This document shows, piece by piece, positions 32,681-40,084 of a stretch of 64,000 nucleotides of DNA; position 1 is the first letter of the stretch, and every line of letters begins with the position of its first letter. The notes under the pieces are model-generated. The model was not told the origin of the DNA and did not search any database. It was given only the letters and a program-made list of their open reading frames with translations. Source of the stretch: Rhodopseudomonas boonkerdii (GTDB lineage Bacteria; Pseudomonadota; Alphaproteobacteria; Rhizobiales; Xanthobacteraceae); NCBI RefSeq assembly GCF_021184025.1, contig NZ_CP036537.1, positions 4,712,001 to 4,776,000 of the forward strand. The letters run 5' to 3'. Both the position numbers and the translations under genes were made by a program.

Positions 32681-32878
32681 CACCCTCTCCCTGATGAGTA
32701 TGTCGGAGAGTGTCGATGACCTGCGCCGACTTGGCAAGCCGCGATCCACCTGCGGCAAGAATGCCTGAGCGACCGGACTTGTCTTCGTGGCAGTCCTGTA
32801 GTTTCTGCTGACCAGCCCGCCCCAAAGCAACGGTTCCGGAACAATGATTGCACGACGAACAAATATGGCAGCTGCCAC

Positions 32879-33526
32879 ATGAATGCCGTTCGCGTCGGTA
32901 TCGTCGCCTCGCTGCTCCTCTGCGTCTGGCTCGCCTGGCCGAAAGGGGAGAGTAGCACGCCGCCACGCCCGCTGCTGATCAAGTCGGCGCTGAAGGATGC
33001 GAAAGATCCCATCGTCGTGCTCGGCGACAGCATCGTCCGCCAAGCGCAGTTGCCGCGCGCGCTCTGCAAGCGCCCGGTGATCAATGCAGGCATCGACGGC
33101 TCGACCACATCGAGCGGCCTCGACGGCATGCTGAAGAAGGCCATCGGCGACAAAAAGGCCGCCCTGATTGTCGTTTCGCTCGGCATGAACGATGCGGAGA
33201 CGGCAGATAGCGTCGAAAGCTATCGGAAGAACTACACGGCGCTGTTGACGGCGCTGAAGACGATGACATCACGCCTCGCCCTCGTTGCGATCACACCGCT
33301 GGAAATCGGAAAACCGGAGGTAGGCCATCGCACGCCGCAGAGTATCGACGGCTATAACGGCGCATTGCCCGACATCGCTCGCGAGGCCGGCGCGTCGGTC
33401 ATCGCCCTGCCGCCGATGCCTGCGGGCTTCACCAGTGACGGCGTGCATCTGAACGCAAGCGGCGCCGCGATCTGGAACAAGGCGATCAGCGACGGCATCA
33501 CCGGCACCCTCTGCCCGAACGGCTGA
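32879..33526 (+). CDS. SGNH/GDSL-family hydrolase
   Basis: The 215-residue protein begins with a membrane anchor or signal (VRVGIVASLLLCVWLAW) and then an SGNH hydrolase domain. Block I is VVLGDSIV (catalytic Ser near residue 51), a Gly lies in VINAGIDG, block III is SLGMNDAET (Asn), and block V is DGVHLN (Asp and His near residues 190-193). The full Ser-Gly-Asn-His set is present. Such enzymes are esterases or acyl thioesterases acting outside the cytoplasm; the substrate is unknown. The gene is divergent from the cysteine-rich protein gene. Confidence 0.85.
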   Translation: MNAVRVGIVASLLLCVWLAWPKGESSTPPRPLLIKSALKDAKDPIVVLGDSIVRQAQLPRALCKRPVINAGIDGSTTSSGLDGMLKKAIGDKKAALIVVSLGMNDAETADSVESYRKNYTALLTALKTMTSRLALVAITPLEIGKPEVGHRTPQSIDGYNGALPDIAREAGASVIALPPMPAGFTSDGVHLNASGAAIWNKAISDGITGTLCPNG

Positions 33527-33540
33527 GGCTCTTTTCCGGC

Positions 33541-33765
33541 TTACGCCTCATTGACGCCGACGCCCCGCGCATCGAGCTCGCGCTGCCCCTTGTCTGTTAT
33601 CGCATATTTCGCACCGGGCATGCTCTCGCCGGTTTTGACGACCAGTCCCTGCGCGATCAACCCATCGATCACCACCTGTTTGTCGGCATCAGGGGCGAAT
33701 ATGGCGGCACGCGCGATATCGCACATCACCGCAATCCCGGCATTGCTGATCTTAATCGTTTCCAT
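33541..33765 (-). CDS. Small hypothetical protein, winged-helix-like
   Basis: The 74-residue protein (METIKISNAG..., then VIDGLIAQGLV and AKYAITDKGQREL) looks like a minimal winged helix: a helix followed by Y-x-I-T-x-K-G as in the wing of MarR/PadR-like domains. I do not recognise a named family. ATG 33765 follows GGGGAGGG by a good distance. It is transcribed toward the SGNH gene and its stop lies 15 bases from the end of that gene. Confidence 0.6.
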   Translation of the reverse strand: METIKISNAGIAVMCDIARAAIFAPDADKQVVIDGLIAQGLVVKTGESMPGAKYAITDKGQRELDARGVGVNEA

Positions 33766-33888
33766 GACCACCCTCCCCTTTTTCAGGAAAACGCGGGGGT
33801 ACGGACCGTCGTTCCGCGAAGCTCAAGGCAGCGCAGACCGGCCGCAGGCGGGAGAATGGAGAAAACGTGCGAATTTCGGGAATCTCAT

Positions 33889-33965
33889 TGGTACAGTTGG
33901 GTGGGCTCGAACCACCGACCTCCTGTTCCACAGACAGGCGCTCTAACCAACTGAGCTACAACTGC
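33889..33965 (-). tRNA. tRNA-His (GTG), lacking G-1
   Basis: The minus strand folds into a full cloverleaf of 77 bases including the encoded CCA. Acceptor GCAGTTG pairs with CAACTGT, the D-arm is GCTC/GAGC, the anticodon arm CCTGT-CTGTGGA-ACAGG gives anticodon GTG, and the T-arm is GGTGG-TTCGAGC-CCACC. The discriminator is A73, the first pair is G1-U72, and the base before G1 is not G. This set is the known alphaproteobacterial form of tRNA-His. Confidence 0.96.
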
Positions 33966-34092
33966 ATCCTTGGCGGCCCCGACCGAAGCGGGGCGGCGAA
34001 CGGGGCGGAAACTAGGTGCAACGCCTCTTTTTGGCAAGGCCGCGATTGCACCGAAAACGGGATTTCTCAGGTAAAACAAAAGCCCAAAACGA

Positions 34093-34116
34093 AAGCCCGG
34101 ACCAAAGCCCGGGCTT
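34093..34116 (-). terminator. Terminator of the first phasin gene
   Basis: On the minus strand AAGCCCGG and CCGGGCTT form the stem (34116-34109 with 34100-34093), followed by TCGTTTT. It lies 25 bases after the phasin stop. Confidence 0.8.
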
Positions 34117-34141
34117 CCGATGGTCGAATCGCTTCGCGCCC

Positions 34142-34576
34142 TCAGGCGGCAGGCTGGAACAGCTTGTTGGCGCCGGTCTTGATCGGTTCGGCGGTGTCGG
34201 CTGCGATCTTCTGGCCGAGCTCGGCGAGCTGCTTCGACTGGCCGGTGAAGGCCTCGAACTGGCTCTTGGCAAAACCGGACCACAGCTCCAGCGCCTGCGA
34301 CGGCGATTTCACGCCAATCAGCGAATGGGCGAAATCGAAGCCGGCGTTGGCGTTGGTCTTGGCAATATCGATCAGGGTCGCCGAAACTTCGGCAGCGCCC
34401 TTGCTGGCGGTGCTGATCACGGCTTCCACAGTGCTGTTGTGGGTTTCTGCCGCGTCCTTGAACTTGGCATAGCCTTCACGGGCCTGGTTGACGCCCTTTT
34501 CGGCGAAAGCGCGCACCTGCTCCGGCAATTGGAACGGAATAACGGAAGAGGAGAACGGATCGGTCTGGTCGGCCAT
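34142..34576 (-). CDS. Phasin-family protein (PHB granule-associated)
   Basis: Phasins coat polyhydroxyalkanoate granules. The 144-residue protein is almost entirely amphipathic helix with the phasin_2 features: VRAFAEKGVNQAREGYAKFKDAAE near residue 20-45, and LELWSGFAKSQFEAFTGQSKQLAELGQKIA near residues 97-126. No signal or membrane segment is present. ATG 34576 was preferred over an in-frame start nine codons upstream because phasins begin here and AAGGA precedes it. A second phasin gene lies 317 bases upstream on the same strand, with a TGCA-rich cluster between them. Confidence 0.92.
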   Translation of the reverse strand: MADQTDPFSSSVIPFQLPEQVRAFAEKGVNQAREGYAKFKDAAETHNSTVEAVISTASKGAAEVSATLIDIAKTNANAGFDFAHSLIGVKSPSQALELWSGFAKSQFEAFTGQSKQLAELGQKIAADTAEPIKTGANKLFQPAA

Positions 34577-34731
34577 AACGTGCATCCTTCTAACAAACAA
34601 CAATAGGGTGAAGTGACAGTCCGCGGATCGCCAAACGGCCTCGTTGCCGAAGATCGCCCCCGCGGAAGTATCGTCTGCCGCCTCAAATCTGGGCGGCGTC
34701 TGAACGTAGTTACAGCAATATCATGTCCGAT

Positions 34732-34769
34732 TTGTGCAATGCAATAGAATATTGCGGTGCAATATTGCA
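34732..34769. promoter_or_regulatory. TGCA-rich palindrome cluster, candidate PhaR operator
   Basis: The gap between the two phasin genes contains TTGTGCAATGCAA (34732-34744), ATATTGC (34749-34755) and the perfect palindrome TGCAATATTGCA (34758-34769). TGC-rich inverted motifs upstream of phasin genes are the reported binding style of the PHB regulator PhaR. The position, about 155-190 bases before the first phasin start, fits control of that gene. Confidence 0.5.
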
Positions 34770-34893
34770 TGCGCGTCCAAAAAAGACGCGCACCGATGGT
34801 CAATCGGCAGAGCTTGCCATTATTGATTGTATTTAGATACCCGAACTGCCCAGTTTTACGTCAGCAACCGGGAGGGCGTCGAATTTATTCGCT

Positions 34894-35268
34894 TCAACTT
34901 TTGGGTTGCGTGGCATCCATGGCGGCGCGGCTGACAATCTGGCCCATCTCGCTTGCTTGATCCGCCAGCGACTTCATCTGGCTCTGAACATATTCGCTCT
35001 GCAAGCGCATGACATCGCCGAGATCTTTGGCGTGCAGCAGTTTCTGGGCATGATCGAGCGAGGCCGCAACGTTCTGTTCGGCGAAGCTGATTGCCTTGGC
35101 GCTCACGTCCTTGGCGCTGGCGCGAACGCTCTCACCGCGATTCTCGAGGGAAGCTGCCGTCGAGTGCGCATTCGCCATAAACTTTTCGAATGCCTGACGG
35201 GCCTGATCGAAGCTGGCCTCGGCCATCGCGCGCATTTCCTTGGGGATTTCGAACCTGTTCTCGGTCAT
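34894..35268 (-). CDS. Second phasin-family protein
   Basis: The 124-residue protein is helical and soluble, with phasin motifs RAMAEASFDQARQAFEKFMANA near residues 13-34 and DVMRLQSEYVQSQMKSLADQASEMG near residues 84-108. It starts at ATG 35268 after GGGAGAGG. It is similar in layout to the neighbouring phasin but clearly diverged, so the pair is probably an old duplication. Such tandem phasins are common in PHB-storing rhizobia. No PHA synthase or depolymerase gene is in the window. Confidence 0.9.
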   Translation of the reverse strand: MTENRFEIPKEMRAMAEASFDQARQAFEKFMANAHSTAASLENRGESVRASAKDVSAKAISFAEQNVAASLDHAQKLLHAKDLGDVMRLQSEYVQSQMKSLADQASEMGQIVSRAAMDATQPKS

Positions 35269-35626
35269 GTGCCTCTCCCTGATCGCGGACGAGATCCGGC
35301 GTCCCGTCTCGGTGCATCGACTTGCAGACTAGCTTCGCTCGGCATCGCCGTTATGACGCCCGACGAAGTCATGGCCCCACTATCGTGGACCTTTGTCATG
35401 CTTTTGCAACATCCAATGCCGGACTGCGGCGATTGGTTCAGCACATCAAGAACCCGGACCTCAAATTAACGTTGTTCTCGCTTAGGCCTGTGGGAAGCGC
35501 GGGCAGACATGGACCTCGTCGCGCCCGCGCGCGATACTAACGAAGTGTTAAGCATGTTGCCGTTTGCCCGGCAGATCATACCGTTCGGACGAGGCAGACC
35601 CCAGGCGACTCAGCCATGAAGTGCCG
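35269..35626. other. Gene-free stretch between the second phasin and the PdhS-like kinase
   Basis: No gene, repeat or clear operator was recognised in these 358 bases. It must contain the divergent promoters of the phasin (-) and the kinase (+). An in-frame TTG at 35564 would extend the kinase by 21 codons into it. Confidence 0.35.
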
Positions 35627-38600
35627 ATGAGCAGTGCGAGACGACAGTTGCGAGGTGTGGACGATGCACGGCTCGCCATGCATGCCACCAGCGCCCAGCC
35701 GGCCTGGCTGTGGTCGCTCGACGGCACGCGGGTGCTCTGGGCCAATCCTGTCGGTGCAAGGCTGTTCGGCGCCCGCAATGCAGCTGATCTGTTCACGCGC
35801 GAATTCGGCCCTGCCGATCCACATCGCCGCCAGATCGCGCAACTCGCTGGTCGTATCCAAGCCAGCGACACCACGCGATTGGAGCGGCTGCGCGGTTTCG
35901 GAGCCTCCCTCGGCGGTCTGATGACCTGCGCCTGCACGCGCCTGGACTTTGCCGATGGCGAAGCCGGCCTGCTTATCATCGCCGCCGACGCAATCCCCGG
36001 CCGCGGCATGTCGCTGATGGAGCGGCTAGAGAAGCTCACCGACGGAATCGATACGCCGATCGCCGCCTTCGCACGCGATGGCCTGTTCGCCGGCGCCAGC
36101 GACACGGCACGCGCACTGCTCGGCTTCCGCAATCTCGCCGATGCCGGCCTCAACGCGGCGCGCGATCACGCGCTGAAGGACGGCCGGGCGGAAACGCCGA
36201 TCGGCTTCGGCCGCATGGTGCTGCAGCGCGTCGGCAGCGGCAGCGATATCGGCCTTGTCGCGCTGATTGCACCGGGCGCAGTGCATCCGGCGCCGCGCGA
36301 AGAAGATCTCGCAACTGCCGAACAGGCCGACGACACCTTCGACGACCTGTTCGCCACGACGGAAACCACAGCGCCCCAGCGGGTCGCAACCAGCCCTGCT
36401 CCGCCCGAAGCGCAAGGCATCGTCGCCCCGCCCGTGCTCGAAGCGCTGCCGCCGCTCGCACCGCGGACCACACCGCTGCGCTTCGTCTGGCAACTCGACA
36501 CCGACGACATCTTCAGCATCGATTCCGGCGACTTCCTCCGCCTCATCGGGCCGGACGCGACAGCAATGTCCGGCCGCAAGTGGAGCGACATCTCCGCCGA
36601 ATTCGCCCTCGATCCCGATCATCGCTTCGCACAGGCGCTCGCCACCCAGAAGACCTGGAGCGGCGTTGCGCTGTTTTGGCCGGTAGGGAATGGGAAGCGT
36701 CTCGCCATCGAACTGTCGGCGCTACCGCTGCAAAATCGCGATCGCGGCTTCGCCGGCTATCGCGGTTTCGGCATCTGCCGCGATCTCGACGGCATGAATC
36801 GCCTGATCGCGCAGCAGCATCCGAAGCCGAACGATCCCCCGCCGCGACCACCGTCCGCCGATCTGGCGCAGGCTGGCCCGGCCGACACGCGCATCGATGC
36901 CCGTAACGCACCACCCGACAACCACACCGCAGAGCCGCCGCCGACAGAACCGATCCAGACAGACGAAGCGATCCGCACCGTGCAGCCCCCTGAAAACGTG
37001 GTTCAGTTCCGACCGGGCGATCCGAAATCGCCGGGGCTTTCGCCGGGCGAGAACAGCGCCTTCAACGAACTCGCACGCCAGCTCTCGGCGCGGCTGGAAG
37101 CTGAGACAGGCCTGATCAGCACGCCTTCGATCGCGCCAGAAGAAACCATCGACCCTCCGGAGAGCGAAACGGAAGCGCCCGCCGCCTGGCTGACCACGCC
37201 GCCCGCCGCCCCGCGCGGCGAGATGGGACGTGACCGCATGCTTCTCGATCTGATGCCCGTGGGCGTCCTGATCTATCGCCTGGACCGTCTGGTCTATGCC
37301 AATCCCGCCTTCCTCGCTCAAATGAACTATCCGACGCTCGCAGCGCTCGAAGACGCTGGCGGCCTCGATACGCTGCAGGTGGAACCGGACGTCTCGGCCG
37401 CGTCGAGCGCATCCGATGGCGGCACCACGGTGACCATCGCGGCCAATGACAAGGCCGGCAACGGCGCCCTGCGCGTGCCGGCCGCAGCGCGGCTGCACAC
37501 CATCAGCTGGGACAATGAACCCGCGCATGTGCTGATTTTCGAGCCCGCACAGGCCGGGGCGATTTTGCCCGCCCCAGCACCGGAGCCCGCAGCCGAAGAG
37601 CCGCTGCTTCCCGGCCACATCGATGCGGAAGATCTCGGGGCAATCCTCGACACCATGGCCGAGGGTGTCGTGATGTTCGACGCCGAGGGCAACATCAATT
37701 CCTGCAATCGCAGCGCCGAGGCACTGTTCGGCTATGACGGCGAACTGCTGACCCAGCGCAATATCGTCGATCTGTTCGTTCACGAGAGCCGCCGCATCGT
37801 CGCCGATTATCTGACCAGCGTGCGGCAGGCGGGAGGCGCCGGCCTGCTCGATCATGGCCGCGAGGCGCTGGGACAGGTGCGTGCCGGCGGCCTCGTGCCG
37901 TTGTCGCTGATCATCGGCCGCACCCGCGCCAGCGGTCCGAATTTCTTCGCCGTGTTCCGCGATCTCACTCAGATCAAGAAGACCGAAACCGAACTCCTCA
38001 GCGCTCGCCGGCAGGCTGATCGCTCTGCGACGGCCAAGGCCGATGTACTCGCGCGCATCAGCCACGAAGTCCGCACGCCGCTCAATGCCATCATCGGCTT
38101 CGCCGATGTGATGATCGACCAGCGTTTCGGCCCGCTCGGCAATGACCGTTACGGCGAATATCTGCGCGATATCCGCGCTTCAGGCGAACGTGTCATCGCC
38201 ATCGTCAACGATCTGCTCGACCTGTCGCGCATCGAGACCGGAAAGATCGACCTCGCTTTCTCCACCCAGAATCTCAACGAGATGGTGGAGCAGTGCGTCG
38301 CGGTGATGCAACCGCAGGCCAATCGCGGCCGCATCATCATTCGCACCTCGCTGTCGCACCTGTTGCCGACCATCGTCGCGGACGCCCGCGCGCTGCGACA
38401 GATCACGCTGAACCTGATCGGCAACTCGATCCATCTGGCCAATGCCGGCGGGCAGGTAATCGTCTCCACCGCACTGTCCGATCAGGGTGATGTCGTGCTG
38501 CGCGTGCGCGACACCGGCCATGGCCTCAACGAGACCGAGGTGGCGGCAGCGCTGGCGCCGTTCCGCAGTGCAGGTCCGAGCGACACCGAAAGCGCCGGTG

Positions 38601-38731
38601 TCAGCCTGTCGCTGACCAAGGCGCTGGTCGAAGCCAATCATGCCCGCTTCCAGATCAAGAGCGCCCCGAGCTCCGGCACGCTGATCGAGGTGGCGTTCTC
38701 GAATGCAGGCAATGCCGCGATGAAAGCGTAA
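35627..38731 (+). CDS. PdhS/PleC/DivJ-type PAS histidine kinase
   Basis: This large soluble kinase belongs to the alphaproteobacterial group that controls cell polarity through DivK. In 1034 residues it has a PAS-like start (RGVDDARLAMHATSAQPAWLW), a long Pro/Ala-rich linker (about 400-520) and two further PAS domains near residues 536 and 674. A HisKA domain follows with ISHEVRTPLNAIIGFADVMI and phospho-acceptor His813, then an HATPase with the N-box and DTGHG near residue 963. The expected GxGLG lid (G2 box) is replaced by SAGVSLSL near residue 988. There is no receiver domain or membrane helix. The start is uncertain: ATG 35627 is chosen, TTG 35564 is possible. The length is close to Brucella PdhS. 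Confidence 0.85.
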   Translation: MSSARRQLRGVDDARLAMHATSAQPAWLWSLDGTRVLWANPVGARLFGARNAADLFTREFGPADPHRRQIAQLAGRIQASDTTRLERLRGFGASLGGLMTCACTRLDFADGEAGLLIIAADAIPGRGMSLMERLEKLTDGIDTPIAAFARDGLFAGASDTARALLGFRNLADAGLNAARDHALKDGRAETPIGFGRMVLQRVGSGSDIGLVALIAPGAVHPAPREEDLATAEQADDTFDDLFATTETTAPQRVATSPAPPEAQGIVAPPVLEALPPLAPRTTPLRFVWQLDTDDIFSIDSGDFLRLIGPDATAMSGRKWSDISAEFALDPDHRFAQALATQKTWSGVALFWPVGNGKRLAIELSALPLQNRDRGFAGYRGFGICRDLDGMNRLIAQQHPKPNDPPPRPPSADLAQAGPADTRIDARNAPPDNHTAEPPPTEPIQTDEAIRTVQPPENVVQFRPGDPKSPGLSPGENSAFNELARQLSARLEAETGLISTPSIAPEETIDPPESETEAPAAWLTTPPAAPRGEMGRDRMLLDLMPVGVLIYRLDRLVYANPAFLAQMNYPTLAALEDAGGLDTLQVEPDVSAASSASDGGTTVTIAANDKAGNGALRVPAAARLHTISWDNEPAHVLIFEPAQAGAILPAPAPEPAAEEPLLPGHIDAEDLGAILDTMAEGVVMFDAEGNINSCNRSAEALFGYDGELLTQRNIVDLFVHESRRIVADYLTSVRQAGGAGLLDHGREALGQVRAGGLVPLSLIIGRTRASGPNFFAVFRDLTQIKKTETELLSARRQADRSATAKADVLARISHEVRTPLNAIIGFADVMIDQRFGPLGNDRYGEYLRDIRASGERVIAIVNDLLDLSRIETGKIDLAFSTQNLNEMVEQCVAVMQPQANRGRIIIRTSLSHLLPTIVADARALRQITLNLIGNSIHLANAGGQVIVSTALSDQGDVVLRVRDTGHGLNETEVAAALAPFRSAGPSDTESAGVSLSLTKALVEANHARFQIKSAPSSGTLIEVAFSNAGNAAMKA

Positions 38732-38810
38732 TACTGCTCACGGCCGGCCGTACCAGACCCTCGCGGATCGCGTGCAAGACAGGCCGCGACCGCCGTCCCG
38801 CCGACACTAA

Positions 38811-38827
38811 TCTAGAATTGGTCTAGA
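38811..38827. promoter_or_regulatory. Candidate Irr/ICE iron-control box upstream of fbpA
   Basis: TCTAGAATTGGTCTAGA is two TCTAGA arms around ATTGG, 89 bases before the fbpA start. It is close to the T-x-TAGAA-x-TTCTA type box recognised by Irr in Bradyrhizobium-like bacteria, and the following gene is an iron-binding transport protein. Confidence 0.55.
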
Positions 38828-38915
38828 CTTTGAGTTTAGCGACATTCCGCCGCTCACGCCCGGCGACTGACTACGCTACTGACTTCGGCCTTACCTTCCT
38901 TTGCCGGAGCCCCCC

Positions 38916-39929
38916 ATGATCAAGCGTACCACCCTCGGGACCGCCCTCGTTCTCGCGCTCGGCGTTCCCGCCGCGCAGGCCGCGGGAGAGGTCAATGTCT
39001 ACACCTATCGCGAGACGAAGCTGGTACAGCCGCTGTTCGACGCCTTCACGAAGGACACCGGCATCAAGGTCAATGTGATTTCCGCCTCGTCGGGCCTCGA
39101 GCAGCGCATCAAGACCGAGGGTGCGAACAGCCCGGCCGACGTGCTGCTGACCGTCGATCTCGGCCGCATCGATGACGCCGTGCAGGCCGGCATCAGCCAG
39201 CCGATGAAATCCGAGGTGATCGAGAAGACGGTACCTGCGCAGTATCGCGATCCCGATGGCCACTGGGCCGGCATCTCCATGCGCGCCCGTGTGATCTATG
39301 CCTCCAAGGAGCGCGTGAAGCAGGACGCCATCACCTATGAAGAGCTCGCTGATCCCAAGTGGAAGGGCAAGATCTGCATCCGCTCCGGCCAGCACATCTA
39401 TAATAACGGCCTGTTCGCCGCCTACGTCACCAAGCATGGCGAAGCGAAGGCCGAGGAATGGCTGCGCGGCGTGAAGGCCAATCTCGCGCAGAAGCCTTCG
39501 GGCGGCGACCGCGAGCAGGCGCGCGACGTCGCGGCCGGCAAATGCGATATCGGCATCGGCAATACCTATTACTGGGCGCTGATGATGAACAGCGATCCCG
39601 ACAAGAAGCCGTGGGCCGAAGCCACCAAGGTGATCCTGCCGACCTTTGCCGGCGGCGGCACCCATGTGAACCTGTCCGGCGTGCTGCTCGCCAAACACGC
39701 GCCGAACAAGGCCAATGCGGTCAAGCTGATCGAATGGCTGGCCGGCGACGAAGCACAGAAGATCTACGCGGATACGAACTACGAATATCCGGTGAAAGCG
39801 GGCGTTGCCGTCAATCCGACCATCGCCGGCTACGGCAAGCTGAGCGCAGACCCGATGCCCATCGCCAAAATCGCCAGCAACCGCAAGGCCGCGTCCACGC
39901 TGGTGGACAAGGTGGGATTTGATAATTGA
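38916..39929 (+). CDS. fbpA: Periplasmic Fe(III)-binding protein of an ABC transporter (FbpA/FutA type)
   Basis: This is the solute-binding component of a ferric-iron ABC importer. The 337-residue protein has a signal peptide (TTLGTALVLALGVPAAQAA) and then the family pattern: VNVYTYRETKLVQPLFDAF, SPADVLLTVDLGRIDDA, and the tyrosine-rich metal-binding segment IGNTYYWALMM near residues 214-224, whose adjacent tyrosines bind Fe(III). ATG 38916 follows GGAG by 6 bases. The permease gene fbpB lies 155 bases downstream, with a palindromic repeat between. An Irr-like box precedes it. Confidence 0.93.
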   Translation: MIKRTTLGTALVLALGVPAAQAAGEVNVYTYRETKLVQPLFDAFTKDTGIKVNVISASSGLEQRIKTEGANSPADVLLTVDLGRIDDAVQAGISQPMKSEVIEKTVPAQYRDPDGHWAGISMRARVIYASKERVKQDAITYEELADPKWKGKICIRSGQHIYNNGLFAAYVTKHGEAKAEEWLRGVKANLAQKPSGGDREQARDVAAGKCDIGIGNTYYWALMMNSDPDKKPWAEATKVILPTFAGGGTHVNLSGVLLAKHAPNKANAVKLIEWLAGDEAQKIYADTNYEYPVKAGVAVNPTIAGYGKLSADPMPIAKIASNRKAASTLVDKVGFDN

Positions 39930-39944
39930 GGCAAACTCTGTCCT

Positions 39945-40037
39945 CCCTCATCCTGAGGAGCGGCCACTTGGCCGCGTCTCGAAGGATGCGCTCCACATTC
40001 ATGGTTCGAGACGCGCGCAACAGCGCGCTCCTCACCA
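39945..40037. repeat. Dispersed repeat (CCTCATCCTGAGGAGC...GCGTCTCGAAGGATG family)
   Basis: CCCTCATCCTGAGGAGC and TCTCGAAGGATG (39945-39988) are followed by CATGGTTCGAGACGC...GCTCCTCACC (40000-40037), an inverted and degenerate copy. The same family occurs at 49621 and 49811. It lies inside the fbpA-fbpB gap. Confidence 0.85.
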
Positions 40038-40084
40038 TAAGGTCGGAGTGTGGGCTACGAGCATACAGTGTTTGAAGTAGCTGC

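Noticed and set aside
36722..38065. 447-codon reading frame antisense to the PdhS-like kinase
   Set aside because: Shadow; no start signal and low-complexity composition.
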